Part shown: piece after piece, positions 23,301 through 36,322 of the stretch
Numbering within the stretch: position 1 is the stretch's first letter
How the letters are laid out: every line of letters starts with the position of its first letter
Assembly: GCA_015183035.1 (NCBI GenBank)
Contig: JACZZP010000009.1
Coordinates: 1,798,001 to 1,862,000 of the forward strand
Direction of reading: 5' to 3'
DNA length: 64,000 nt
Source of the DNA: Meloidogyne chitwoodi
Lineage: Eukaryota > Nematoda > Chromadorea > Rhabditida > Meloidogynidae
Notes under the pieces: model-generated
Database searches by the model: none
Seen by the model: the letters and a program-made list of their open reading frames with translations, nothing else
What the model was told of the DNA's origin: nothing
Program-made: the position numbers and the translations under genes

Positions 23301-26300
23301 TTAATTATTTATAAATTAATTTAATTTAGAAAAAATAATTAAATATATATGTAGAATACCTATAATCTATAAAATAATTTTATTATTTAAAATAAATAAT
23401 TTATTAATTTAAAAAAATAAATAAAAATAAAATTTAATTTTTTTTTAAATTTAGGTGTGAAAATATCAAATTTACAATTATTTTAAAAATATTTTTTGTT
23501 TCATTTAAACTATTATTGATACTTTTCATCACATTTTTTGGTTAGAATTTTGAAAAAAAAATAAGAAAATGAAAAAGGATATTCTACTAGTACCAAAGGG
23601 GATTAACAAAAAAAGAGTTCTAAACATTTTAAAAGTAAAAATAAACTAATAATAATAAAATAAAAGAAATAAAAGCTAAACAAAAATTTAAAAATAATTA
23701 ATATTTTATAATTAAAATAATTTTTAAAATGGAAAACTGATTTTTTTAAATTAATATTAAATTTTTAAATAAAAATAGAGCTTTTTTAAAAATTAAAAAA
23801 AAGTTGTTAAACTTTAAATTATTAAAATATAAAATAATTTTAGAAAAGAACTCAAAAAAAAAATAATTACAAGAAAAAAAACAAATATGAAACAAATGAA
23901 AAAAAAAATATAGAAAAATGATCAAATAAAGGAAAAATAAATTGTTAAATTGACAAGAAAATTGGTAAAAAGAGAAAATAAATAAATAAACAACTGCTAG
24001 TAAATTATTTAATAAAAAATATAATTTATTAAATAATTTAATAATAATAAAATTAAAAAAAAATATTTTTGGTATATTTTTTAAAATAAATAAAACAACT
24101 GTTTTTAATTTAAAAAAAAGAACGGCAAATAAATAAATAAATTATTAATATTATTATTTACTAAAATTTATTTGTTTTATAATTAATCATTTAATTTATT
24201 AAAAAATAATAAATAAATATTACTTTTATTTTAAATATTAATTAATTAATTTATTTATTATTATTTAAATTAATTAATTAAAAATAAAAAAACAAATAAA
24301 GCTCAAATTAAAAATATTTAAAAGTTCTTAAATTTATTTTATTTCAATTTAATTACTGTTATTTTTATTTTAAAAATAGTTATATTAATAAATTTATTTT
24401 AATAATATTTTTAAGGGAATTTTCTTTTTTGTGGCGAAGAGTCTCCACCACAACTTATTATCAAAAAATAATAATAATATATTCGGATTGATTATTTAAA
24501 ATTATTGAAATATTTATTTTAAAACAAAAAATTATTTTTGAAAACCTAAAACAAAAAAAGAAAATTAACTTTTTTAAAAAAAAATAAAAGCCAAAAATTA
24601 TTGTAAATAAAAGAAAATATATTTTAACATCAAAACTATCCTTCTCATCTTTAAAATTTTAATATATTTATTATTATTATTGCATTTTTAAATGCTTTTT
24701 AAACGTCCAATGAATACTCATAAAAAATATATAAAATCATCACCATATCTTTTTTTTCTCAAACTTTGCACAATTTTATATTTATTTTTATATAAAAAAT
24801 TTAAATAGAAAAAATTTAATATTTTTTATTTAAATAAAAAAAATAAATTTTAAACTCAAGTAAAAATAAAAGATAATTTTTTCATTCAAAAAATATTCTA
24901 AATTTTTATAATTATTTTTATTAAATTAAAAAATGTTTAATAATTTATATTTTTTGATAATTTAAATATAAAAATAAATAAATATTTTTTAAAATAAAAT
25001 TTAAATTTAAAAAATAAAATAAAATAAATGAACGTTATATTTATATTTTATTTTTAAAAATAAATAAAAAGGTGTGTGAAATAAAATATTAAAATAAAAG
25101 ATTAATCGGGAAATAAAAAAGCAATCTTCTTCTTTTTTTTTATTTTTTATCGGTTTGGTCAAGAAAAGGTAAAAATAGTTTAAAATAAATGACTAATAAA
25201 TAAATAAATAAATATAATATTTGGCCATTTTTATTTTATTTTTTATTTTGATGGTCATTTCCGTAAAATACAAAAACAACAGAAAAAAGGTTTTAAATGC
25301 GAGAAATGATTGGCGTTAAAAATAAAAATATTTATTACTAAAAGATGAGTAATATTTTTATTTATTTTATAAAAATAAATATTTTTAAAAAAATAGGTAT
25401 ATATTATTATAAATTTAAATTTAATTATCTGATAAAAATTAAAATAAAACTCAAATTTTTAGAGAACAATTAAGTATTTTTAAGATATTAATTATATTTT
25501 AAAATATTTTTAAAAATTAAAAAAAAATAAATAGAGAGAAAAATAAGTTTATATGATTTTGTTTACTTCTCAAATTTTTCACAATTTTTTGCAATTATAA
25601 ATAATTTAAAAAAATACCCAAAAATTTAAAAATGGCCAAAATATTATTTTTATTATTTAGGCATAAAATGATAAATAAAATAAAAAATAAAAACTATTTT
25701 TAGAAGCGCAAGAAAAAAAGAGAAAATGGCTTTAAGGGTAAACATTAAATAAATAATAAAAAAAGATGATTCAGCAAAGGTAGTAGCACATATTTATGAA
25801 AAGAATAAATAAATAAAGATTGCCAAATTGTATAATAATAAATAAATAAATAAATATATTCAAGTAAAGTGTGAAATAAAAAGTAAAAAGAAAATGTTTA
25901 CTAATCTTAATATATTTTCTTTTTGTAATTATTTTTAGATTAAATATTTATTTATATATTTACTATTTTTTTATTTTTAAGAGAATAAAACTATATTTTT
26001 TCTAGTAAAATTTATGTATATTAATTGATAAAAAAAAATTTTAAAATTATTAATTTAAAATAATATTTATTTTAAATATTAATAATTTAAAATTAATATT
26101 AAATAATAAATAAATTTATTTAAAAAATAAAAATTTTTTAAATAAATTTCCTCAAATATTCAAAAATCTGATCTGATTTTCTTCTAGTAAAATTTTATAA
26201 TTTTTATCAAAACAAAATTTCATTGTATCAATTTAGTATTATTTTTTGAAAATAAATCTAAAATTAAATTTTTAATTTAATAAAAAATATTAATTAAATA

Positions 26301-27025
26301 TAAATTGTGTTGTTCCATAATTTTATTAAATTTTCTCAATTTGTTATTTATTTAATTAAAATATTTTAATTATAATCCAAACAAATTAAATCACTAATTT
26401 ATTTTTAAATTTATACAAAACTTTATTAAAATACCTAAACAAAATTAATTAAAATTTTAATTAAAATTAGAATGTTTGTTTGTGACAAATAATATATTTA
26501 TTTTATTTAATTAAAATTATCAAAATTAAAATATCCCTAATTATATTTAAATTAATTTTTAATTATTTTATTTATATAAAATTTAATTAATTAATTTATT
26601 TCTTTTTTCCATTTATTCTAAAAATAATTTTAAAATTGACTTAAAAATAAGATTGATATAAAAAAGAATGACAAAAAAATAAAGAAAAAAGAAATTTTAA
26701 AATAAAATTCTGTCCAATACTTTTTTAGTTTAAATTTTCTAGGGAATAAGAAGAAGAAGAAAAAAAACAAAGAAAAATGTCACATCCTTAAAAAGAATAA
26801 AAGTAATCCCTAAGAGATTATAAAAGGGGCAAAGAGTAAAAATGTTAAAAAAGAATTGAAATTGGAGTTTTTAGATGATAAATAACCTTAAAAAACAAAA
26901 AAGAAAAGATTTTCTTTTTTTTTAAATATTTGTTGAATCAACTAATAATAATAATATTTTAAATATTATTTTATTTTCTAATTCCAATTTTAAAAAATTA
27001 AAAAAATATATTTATAAATTAAATA
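23301..27025. other. 3.7-kb gene-poor AT-rich block
   Basis: I see no exon with sensible composition on either strand. The block is made of A/T homopolymers, TAAATAAATAAA tracts (about 25198-25213 and 25842-25855) and short inverted A/T words. It lies upstream of two divergent genes, so it may hold regulatory DNA, but no site can be named. Confidence 0.5.
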
Positions 27026-28337
27026 ATGTCAAATATTCATTTTTGTTCTATTCAATTAAATATTAGTGAAACTAATTGTTGTCAATTAATTCAATTATTA
27101 AATATACCTAAAAAGTTATTTTAAATATTTATTTTTTAATTTTTTAAAATTTTTTTAGAATTCCTTTATGTCTTCCAAAACAACTTAAAAATGTTTTAAT
27201 TAATAATATAAATAATACTTTTGAAAATATATCAAATTTTGATGGTAAAATTATTTAATTTATTTTTAAATTTAAATTTATTAATAACATTTATATTTAT
27301 TTACTTTTAAGTAAATAAATCAACAATATTCCCAGAAACTTCTTCACCAATTTATAAAAAATATATAAGAGGAGGAGGTCCACCTTTGCCTGTAATGAAT
27401 TTAAAGGTTAAAAATAATAAAATTAAATATTAATTATTTATTTCTAAAAATTAGGTACCACCAAACGAAGCACCAGAGGAACACTTAATATTTCTTTTTG
27501 GTGTTTTTATGCTTATTTCAATGGCAGTAATTTGTACACTTTTTTTAATGAAATTGACAAAAGTTAATAGGTTATTTATTTATTTATTTTATTTACTTAT
27601 AATTTATTTATTTTATTAAATTATTTTAGTTCTTCTAATAATATTCCTTCTCGACTTATTTTTAGTCCAAGAACTCTTGCTAGAAATTTAGCTTCTTCGA
27701 ATTATTCTCTTATGCTTTGTATACCTCCTCGTTCAACAAATAACACAAATTTTAATAATTCAAAAAGTTTTTATTTTAATTAAATAATTAAAATTAATTA
27801 TTTAAATTATTTAGTTTATAATAGAAGATCATTTAATAGTTCCTCAACTTTAAGTCAAAGACAGAGACGTTCACAGACTACTCCTTTAGTTGTTTTGATT
27901 GATTCATCATTTTCTAATAAATCTAAAAATATATTAAAAACAAAAAAAGGATTAACTAATAATAATAATAATAAAAGTATTTCTATTGTTTCATCTAATA
28001 GGTATTTTTGAATAATTTAATAAAAAAGAGAGAAATTTCTAAAGGATTTAAGATAATTTACTTATTTTTTAAAATTATATTAAATTAATTAAAATATTTA
28101 AAATTTTAATTTTTTATATTTTTTCTAAATTTTTAGTATGAATGCTTTACTTCCACAAATAAAACCTTCAAATACAACAGAGAGTGGATTAACTTTGGTT
28201 TTTTTAATTATTTATTTATTTATTTTTTAAATTAAATATTAATATATTTATTATAGTTAAATGCAAGTACATCAAATAATAGTTTTTCAACTAATTTAAT
28301 ACCACCACCATGTTATGATGAATTAGAAAATAATTAA
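27026..28337 (+). CDS. Single-pass membrane protein with PPPCYDEL tail
   Basis: About eight exons. The start ATG at 27026 opens MSNIHFCSIQLNISETNCCQ; there is no clear N-terminal signal peptide. An extracellular-looking part with several Asn-x-Ser/Thr sites follows. Then comes one membrane span, LIFLFGVFMLISMAVICTLF, followed by the basic MKLTKVN that suggests the C-terminus is cytoplasmic. The tail is Ser/Asn-rich with basic patches (SQRQRRSQTTPLVV) and ends with PPPCYDELENN. That terminal motif resembles PPxY-type adaptors seen near the ends of many single-pass proteins, with Cys before the Tyr. I do not recognise the family. Topology is inferred from charge only. Confidence 0.6.
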
Positions 28338-28829
28338 AACATTAAAATTAGATATAAATATTTTATATTTTTAATAAATAAATAAATTTATTTAAATTAT
28401 TTAAAAAATTAAAAGGTCAAAATATTATGTAATAGACAACGCAATATTTATTTAATATTTCCTTTTTTAGCCATATTTTGTTGCACTTTTTATTTTTATA
28501 ATTTGAGGCGGTATATTCCTTTAAGAATTAGAATATTTGTTTTTAATAAATATATTTTATAAATTTAAAAATATTTTTTAATGAATTATTTTTTTAAAAT
28601 TTATAATGAAATATATTTTATAGTTTAATAATAAAATAATTAATTTCTCTCTTTATTTACTTAGAAAAAATTGTTAAGAATTTCTAAAATATAAAATTTT
28701 AAATAAGTAAAATAAATATTAAATAGTTAACTATATTTTTAATATTTATATCTTATCTCCAAAATTATTCAAGTTAATTTTTAATTAATTTTTTAATTTC
28801 TAAATATTTTTGTCAACAAAAAATTAAAA
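28338..28829. other. Intergenic, AT-rich
   Basis: Spacer between two plus-strand genes; nothing further is seen. Confidence 0.4.
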
Positions 28830-31800
28830 ATGATATTTTTGATTATTTTAATTAAATTATTAGAAATAACATATTGTTTTGATCATTATATTTTTTATGG
28901 TGCAATAACTCCTTCAGAAAATGAAGGAAATTATATTAAGTTAACATTTTTAAATTTAGATTAATTAATTAATTAAATATTTAATTATTTTTTTAAATTA
29001 TAATAAATATTAAATAAAATAAATTTATTTTTATTTTAACAGATGGAATGTTTATATAAATTGTGATGAATGTATAAAAGATGGCTGTACACAACAAACA
29101 ACTATTTTAAATATAAAAAAAGAACAAGATGTTAAATTTAAATTTAATCTTGTACCAGCAACAAATAAAGTTATAATTAGTAAATTAAATATTACAATTA
29201 CTTCATTATTTCCTATTGCTGGACAAAAACGAGTAAGTAAATATTTAATTATTTAAATTATAATATTACTATATTATTTTATTATCAAAAAAACACATTA
29301 ATTTTTTAAATATATTTAGTATTTTTCCAATAATTTCTTAAAAATTTATCAAATTTTATAAATTTTAATTTTTAAATAAAGTTATAATAAAATAACCAAA
29401 TGTAAGCTAAGAGAAAAAGGAAGAGAGCTCAGAGTAATTTATTCTTCTCTGCAATACATAGATATACTTACCCTTATAAATATTTGTTTTATTTTCTAAG
29501 AACTTTTTTTTTTAAATTTAATTAAAATCAATATATATATATATAATTATTATTTTAGAGCAATAAATGGACATTAAATAATCCTAATTTTGATAAGTTA
29601 TATCGTTTCCAATTTGGTCATTTTTATCAGAATGATGAACAAAAAGGGCTTTATTTAAGATTAAAATTTAATAATTTTTTAGAAGATAAATATTTATTAA
29701 AAATTAATAATGAAATAAAAATGCAATATATTTTAAGAATATTTAAGAAAAATAATAAAAAAATTGAATTAGCTAATAAAATATTAAAAGAAGATGAATG
29801 GAAAGGAAAAACATTTTTTGATGTTAAATTAAATAATTTATTAATTTCTAATTATTTAAAATGTTCAAAAAAATATTCAATATTTATAATTGTCAAAGAA
29901 GTAATATTTTTTTTAATTTAATTAGAAAAAAAGGCAGATAAATTAATTTTTATAAAATATTTTATAAATTAGAAAAATAAATCTAAAAGATTTTTTCTTG
30001 AAAATAATTTTTTTAATTTAAAAAAAATGGGAGAAAATATTATTATCCTTTTTTTAATTGATAGGAGCCAATTGTTTTATGCGAACTTTGCCATATGAAG
30101 AAAATGACAAAATTACATATTAAAACACAAAAATTACATATGATACCTAATTGTAAAGTAAATATATTAATTTTATTAATTTTAAATTATTTAATATATT
30201 TTTTTAGCATTTTGTTCACAAAAAATGTGCTAATGAAAGGTTTTTTTATTATATTGGTTATTTATAATTTAAAAATTAATATTTTTTAATTTTAGAATTA
30301 AAAATCGAACAAAAAGGAGTACAGACAGTGAAGAAATTGAAGAAGAATTACCACAACAATTTGATTATTTTAGGCCTCCTTTTATTCCTCCCGATTATTC
30401 ACAATATATTAAGCAATATTCAAATAATTCTTCTCCAAAAGAAGAGGAATTAATTGAACAAAAAAATAAAGGAGAACCTTCAATTTCTTTATCTTCAAAT
30501 AATTTAACAAATGAAAAAGATAAAAAATGTCCAGTTCCTTTTTGTGAAAATAAATTATTAAAATTGAAAAAAAATAAAAATGGAAAGTAATTAAATAAAA
30601 TATTTAAATAATATTTATTTATAATTTTTTAATTTAGAGAATCTATTATTTTTAATAAAGATGTTATACTTGGAGAGAAAATAGTTTTTGAATGTTTAAT
30701 AGAAAATCCAATTTTACAGGTTTTTCTTTATTTATTTTTAAATTAAATTATTTAAAAATATTTTTATTTTTAAAAAGAATGGTCAAAATCCTGAATATAT
30801 TTATTTTTTTGAATTAAAGAAAAAAAATTTATCAAATAAAATAAAATATTTATTTATTTATAATATTCAAAAAAATAAATATGATAATGAAGAAGAAGTT
30901 GAAATTATTGAAAATAAAGCTGAAGATTTACCTCTATCAAATAATAAAAGTTTTAGAAGAGAAGAAAGAATTGAAATAAATAATAATAATAATATAAGTA
31001 GTAGTAGTAGTAGAAGTAGAAGAATTGAAATAAATAATATTAATAATAATAATAATAATAATAATACAACAGAACAAAACAGTCAGATAAATTATTTTAA
31101 ATTAATAAAAATTATTTTTATTATTATTTATTAATTTTTTAAATAAAATATATTTTTAAAGATTTAAATAATAATATTAATAAACAAAAACAACAAAATG
31201 AAAAAGTTGAACAAAAAAATTTAAAAAAAATAAATAAAAATAAAGAAGAAGAGGAAGAATTAAATATAAAAGAAGAAGAAACAAATGAAAAAATAAATAA
31301 AATAATTAATGAAAATATTAAAAATAAAGAAGAATATTTTTGTAATAAAGAAGAAGATGATGAAGATATACCTTCTATATATAATGATGATGAAATTGAA
31401 GATTATCTTATTGAAAAAAGTTTATTATTTTTTTAATAATTAATTAATTACTTTATTTATTTTTTAGAGAATGGATTACCTGACTTAGAAAAGTGTACTC
31501 CACCTTCTTCGCCTTCTTTCGAATTTTCTAAAATTCATAGTAATTTTTTAATGTTTTTTAAATTAATTAAATATATTTTTAATTTTTTTAAATATTTAAT
31601 TATATTTTTAATTTTTTTTAATAAATATTTTTAAAAATAATTTCTTTTTATTTTTGCATTTAAATTTAAAATATTTTATTTTTAAAAATATTTTTAGATC
31701 AAAATCCAAATGAAGAAATAAACAGAAAAAACATTTTTGTAGGAGGTATTTTAATAATTAATTTAAAAAAATATTTTTAATTTTGAAGAAAGTTCAAATA

Positions 31801-31871
31801 TTAATAATCCAATAATTGAAAATCAACAAGAAGATAATTGGGGGAATTTCTTTTTTAGACCACAAATGTAA
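28830..31871 (+). CDS. Multi-exon protein with signal peptide, RING-H2-like Cys/His cluster and acidic tail
   Basis: The gene begins with a hydrophobic leader (MIFLIILIKLLEITYCF), then a conserved-looking exon (WNVYINCDECIKDGCTQQTT) and a Lys-rich region. Exons at about 30064 and 30208 join to give VLCELCHMKKMTKLH and then NCKHFVHKKCANE. The spacing C-x2-C ... C-x-H-x2-H-x2-C matches the first half of a RING-H2 finger. The expected final Cys pair is not adjacent; a KKCPVPFCENK segment occurs about 90 residues later, so the finger may hold a large insert or only bind one zinc. The remainder is low-complexity Asn, Glu and Lys with PPSSPSFEF near the end. A RING after a signal peptide usually means a membrane E3 ligase, but I see no membrane span. 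It may be two genes; splitting near 30000 is possible. Confidence 0.5.
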
Positions 31872-32064
31872 TAATAAAAAAGAATTAAAAAATATAAAAT
31901 TAAATTAATTATAATATAATTTTTTAAATAATTTATTTTCATTTTTATTTAACTATAATTAATATAAATTTTATCGAAAAATATTTTGTTAATTTTTAAA
32001 TAAATTTCTAAAATTCTTAAACTCAAATTATCTTTAAATTTTTCTTTTTTCCTCTTTTCAAATA

Positions 32065-32716
32065 TTAATTTGATTTATTTTTATTATTAATAGGTAATTT
32101 AATAGTTCCTTTAAGATTAGTTTTTATTATTTCAAAAGGTAGTAATCCCTCAGCTGTTGGTTTAATTGTTAAAGATGAAGAACTAGCTCGATAATATTCT
32201 TGTTTATCTCCCGAAGTATATATTTCTCTATGTAAATTACCATTATTTAAAATTACTTCAGCAGATTTATCCATTTGTTTATAATGTTCTAAATTAATTA
32301 AAAATAACTATTTATTATTTTAGTTTATTATAAATTATAATTTTTTAAAAAATTTACCAGTTAATGGAATTTTAACAACTTTTCCGTTTCTTGTTAAATT
32401 TGGCTTAAGATCTGAAATATTTAAATTAATTATTTAAATTAATTATATTTACCATTAAGTTGTCTAAATAATATAGGTCTTCTATTTCCTAAAATATTAA
32501 TTAAATAAATAATATAATTATTAATAAACCAATATGATTAAGTTTTTCTTTATGAAGGTTAAAAGATTTATCTTTAGTATCACATTTTATTCCAAATTCT
32601 TTGCATCCTTCTTTGTTAATATTTTTATATTTTATATCAATCATTGATGATTCAAAATGTTTAATAAAAATTAAAAGAAAAATTAAATTAAAATAAATAT
32701 TAAAAATAGAAGACAT
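32065..32716 (-). CDS. Small secreted protein, unknown
   Basis: Four exons join in phase: 32716-32530, 32488-32453, 32411-32358 and 32288-32065 (166 residues). Residues 1 to about 23 form a signal peptide (MSSIFNIYFNLIFLLIFIKH). The mature part has only two cysteines (KEGCKEFGIKCDTKD), then basic stretches (GNRRPILFRQLNG, NLTRNGKVVKIP) and a C-terminal SSSLTIKPTAEGLLPFEIIK. There is no recognised domain. The two very short internal exons (36 and 54 nt) are typical of fast-evolving secreted nematode proteins. It sits tail-to-tail with the gene ending at 31871. Confidence 0.65.
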
Positions 32717-33456
32717 TTTTAATATTTTTATTTCTATAATTTAATTTTAATTAAAATAAAAAATCATATTAAAATTTTAAATTCTAAAGGAAAGCATTTA
32801 ATTAATAAAAATTAAAATAAAATAGCAAAACTAATCAGACAGAATAATTTATATTGCCTAATAAATATATTTGTTTTATATAAATGGTATTATTGACTTT
32901 AAACCGGAAATTAGGAAAGAAATGCAAAAATTAATTTAAAGAAATATTCAATGTTCTCTGATTTTTAAAATTTAATTGTTGGGAATTAAAAGAGAGACTG
33001 CAGGAAATTTCATAAATAAATTTTTGCAAAATTTATTTATTTAATTTTTTAAATTGTATCTTTCTCTTAGTTTTTAAACTTTAAAATATAATTTAATTTT
33101 TAAAAGTTTGAATTTATTTTTTAAATTTTAAACAATTTAAAATAAAAATAAATATTTTTTAAAATTATTACAATATAAAATTTATTTTTTATATAAAGCA
33201 TTTTATATTAAAAAACAATATTTTATTTTTTTAATATTCTAATAATTTCGTAATATTTATTTTTTTAAATATTTAATATTTAACAATAATATTAATTTTA
33301 TATAAATCTTTCGAAATATTTAAATTAATTTTTAATTATTTACAAACATAAAGCTTTTATTTTTATTAATCTAAAAAAGAATTATAAATTTAATTGAATT
33401 TGAAAAAGTGCTTTTTATTCAAAAAAAGCATTCCCATTATTTATTTTATAAAATTA
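32717..33456. other. Intergenic, AT-rich
   Basis: This lies between two minus-strand genes. No exon or RNA gene is seen. It probably holds the promoter of the gene starting at 32716. Confidence 0.4.
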
Positions 33457-34174
33457 TTATTCCTGAAAAAAAAAAATTAAAATAAATTATAAATAAATAT
33501 GTTAATTTACATACATTGCAAAAATCAGATTTGCAACAATTAACAGAATATTCATATAAATCAGTTTCATGTAACTTTCCATCATGTTTCTAAAAATAAA
33601 TAAAATTAAAAATATAATTTTATTTTTATTTAAAATTAATTACCTCACAATTATTATCAATATTATCTTCACCTTTATTACTATTTAACATTAATATTAA
33701 TTTCCAAAATGTTTCACAAGAACGTAATGTTATTGTAAGATTTGAAATTTTATAATAACGAAAATAAGTAACACAATAACTATCCTAAATATTTAAATAA
33801 TTATTTCTTTTCAGATTTGATTATATATTTTCTTTTTTTTTAATTTTAATTTAAATATTTTAATTGGCTCATTTTTAAAATTTACTTAAAATTGTTTCAA
33901 ACAATATTTAAATTATTTTTATTGAACAAATAATAGTTTAATATAATTAAATTAATAATTAAATTAATAAATGTTTTTTAAATTAATTTAAATTAAAAAA
34001 AACAATTCTTACATCTTCTTGACATGTTTCATTTCTTATTCTAGCTGCAAGTATTTTATTTCCTAAATCTACAGGATTTCCAACTGGTAAATCATTAATT
34101 GAATAACGTTTACATTCTAAAGCAAAACAAAAAGAAATAAAAAATAATAAAAATAATTTAATTAAAATATTCAT
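33457..34174 (-). CDS. Secreted Ly6/three-finger-type protein (CCxxDxCN)
   Basis: Exons 34174-34013, 33784-33644, 33589-33515 and 33462-33457 join in phase to 127 residues. The signal peptide is MNILIKLFLLFFISFCFA. The mature protein starts ECKRYSIN and ends with the hallmark NCCKSDFCN, followed directly by a final Glu and the stop. Cysteines at ECKRY, NETCQ, DSYCV, RSCETF, NNCEK and CCKSDFCN fit a Ly6/uPAR or nematode ET-type three-finger fold. The last coding exon is only six nucleotides (GAA TAA). If that last intron were retained, a hydrophobic tail would be added, so a membrane or GPI form is conceivable. Three-finger proteins act as secreted ligands or as modulators of surface receptors; the partner here is unknown. 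Confidence 0.75.
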
Positions 34175-35077
34175 CTTAAAAATAGATATCTTTTTAATTA
34201 AATAAAAAATAAATTTAAATTATAATGGCCATAATTTAATAATAAAAAATAAATAATTAAATTATTTAATTAATTTAAAAATAATTAAAAAGAAAATAAA
34301 ATTACCTATTGGTGTAATCATTTAATTTTGTTTATAATAAAAAAAATATTTTTCTTTTTATTTTTTAAATTAAACACTCAAAACTAGTTTAAAAATTTGA
34401 TTTATTTTTAATGAGAATTAATTTAAAAGAAGATTTTTTTAAATTAAACTTTAAAAATAAAATTTGATCAAAAATTTGATAAAAATTAATTTTTAAAATT
34501 AAAAAAAATCTATTTTATTTATTTATTATTATTTTAGCTTTCTTTTTTTAATTTAAAAAGATTGATCAACTCTTTTACTGATGTTTTTTAGACAATAAAA
34601 TATTTTATCAGTTGAAAGGTTAAATATTTTAAATAAATAATAATTTTAAAAATAAAAGTTAAAAAATAAATATAGGAAAAAAATATATAAATTTTAAAAT
34701 AAAATATAATAAATAAATAAATATTTAAATTAATGGTGTGCTAATAACTAATTTTGTGTTTTTCTTTATTTTAAATTATATTTTTAAATAAATAGAAAAC
34801 AATGATTGAACAACTTTTTAATTTTGCTCAGATTTTTAGAATTGAGTTTTTATCACATCATTAATTTAAAATATATTTTTAAAAATAAATCAAATTAAAA
34901 AAAAATAAATTTAAAATAATAATGTTAAATTTTTTTAGATTGGGTATTTTTTAAATTTTAATTTATGAATATTTTACAATTTAATATAAAATAATTAAAG
35001 CTGAAATAAAAATATTTTTACTTAAATTTTAAAATAATTTTGTTTTTTTTAAAAATGGTAAAATTACTTTTTTTGTC
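34175..35077. other. Intergenic, AT-rich
   Basis: No gene is seen between the PL3-family gene and the Ly6-like gene. Confidence 0.4.
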
Positions 35078-36322
35078 TCATTTTTTCGTTTTTTCTTTAT
35101 TTTCTTTTTTTTCATTATTTTGTTGTTTATTTTCTTTCTGATCATCATTCATTACCTTTTCTTTATTTACATTTATATCTTCTTGTTTAAAAGAATAATT
35201 TGATGTAGAATATTTACAAGATTGTCCATCTCCATTATTTTCAGATTTAAAACTTTGTGTTGGACTTATATCACTTTTTACTTCTGTTGTTCCATTATAT
35301 TCCTATATTTAATTAATTTATTTAAAATAAATTAAATTCTAATTTTACCTGACAAATATAATCAATTTTAGGTTCTGGTGCAATATAATTATTTGACATT
35401 AACATTGTGTCTTTATAATTATGATTGAGTGCTTTATTAAATAAAATATATTTTTTAAATATTTAAATTAAAAACTAAACAAATTAAAGTTAATCCAGGG
35501 CCTTTGAATTTAGAATTTTTAATTTCAACACTTCTTTCATATTGTGGTTTACATCCTGATCCACAAGAGCAATAAACTTTGCCAAAATTATGACCACAAA
35601 AATTTTCAATTATTGTTTTTCCTTTACTTGATTGAGTGAAAAACTGATAAATATAATAAAAATAAATTATTTGACAGTTAAATTAGTAAAAAATAATATT
35701 TTTATTATTAAAAAATAAAAACTTTATCTGGGGCATTTATTGCAGCACCGCCAATAACTTTATGAATTTTTGGAGTATCATCACTACCAGAAAAACCTGC
35801 AGCATGATAACAAACTTTTTCCCAACTTTAAAAATAAAAAAAAAAATTATTTAATTTTATTAAAATTAAAAAAACTACTTACTAAACATTTTCTAAAGTA
35901 CAACTTCCTTTACACCAAATTCCTTTTCCTGGATTTCCAAGAATTAAATTACTAATTTTACCACCATCTTCTATACTAATTATATGTTTACCATTAACTG
36001 ATCCATTTATAGAACAATCATTAATTAATTTATCTCCCATTAAACGAACATATTTAAAATCAACTTCTCCTTTTACTTCTCTTTAATAAATAAATATTAT
36101 TATTATTATTATTTAATTTATATTTAATTTTTAAATAAAATAAATTAATTTTAATTATTTAAAATATATTTACTTTGGCTTGTCAACATTCTCTTCAGCT
36201 GTTGGTACTGGAAATGTACAAAAATCATCTTTAGTTGCTTTTTGAATTTCAAAAGCATTTATATTATTATAATAATAATATAAAAATAATAATAAAAATA
36301 TATTTTTGAATAAAAGACGCAT
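35078..36322 (-). CDS. PL3 pectate-lyase-family protein, probable pseudoenzyme
   Basis: Six exons join exactly: 36322-36174, 36080-35883, 35825-35723, 35643-35481, 35431-35349 and 35302-35078 (306 residues). A signal peptide (to about residue 23) precedes a PL3 parallel-beta-helix domain (about 50-232), recognised from GKHIISIEDGGKISNLILG, GSCTLENVYWEKVC, HNFGKVYCSCGSGC and LISLNHNYKDTM. PL3 enzymes cleave pectate by calcium-dependent beta-elimination and are secreted by plant-parasitic nematodes to soften root cell walls. Here the usual DGIHC reads KGIWC (Lys102), the usual WEDVCEDA reads WEKVCYHA (Lys119, Tyr122, His123), and the usual KLYRSCG reads KVYCSCG (Cys175). Only Lys150 and Lys172 of the usual charged site remain. 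Loss of the acids implies loss of calcium binding and lyase activity. The C-terminus is a 75-residue Lys/Asn/Glu-rich tail, unusual for the family. Canonical residues are from memory. Confidence 0.88.

Noticed and set aside
23301..27025. Possible hidden gene or CRISPR-like or satellite array in the large gap
   Set aside because: Only A/T homopolymers and TAAA-type tracts; no regular repeat-spacer unit and no exon-like frame. CRISPR arrays are not expected in an animal genome.
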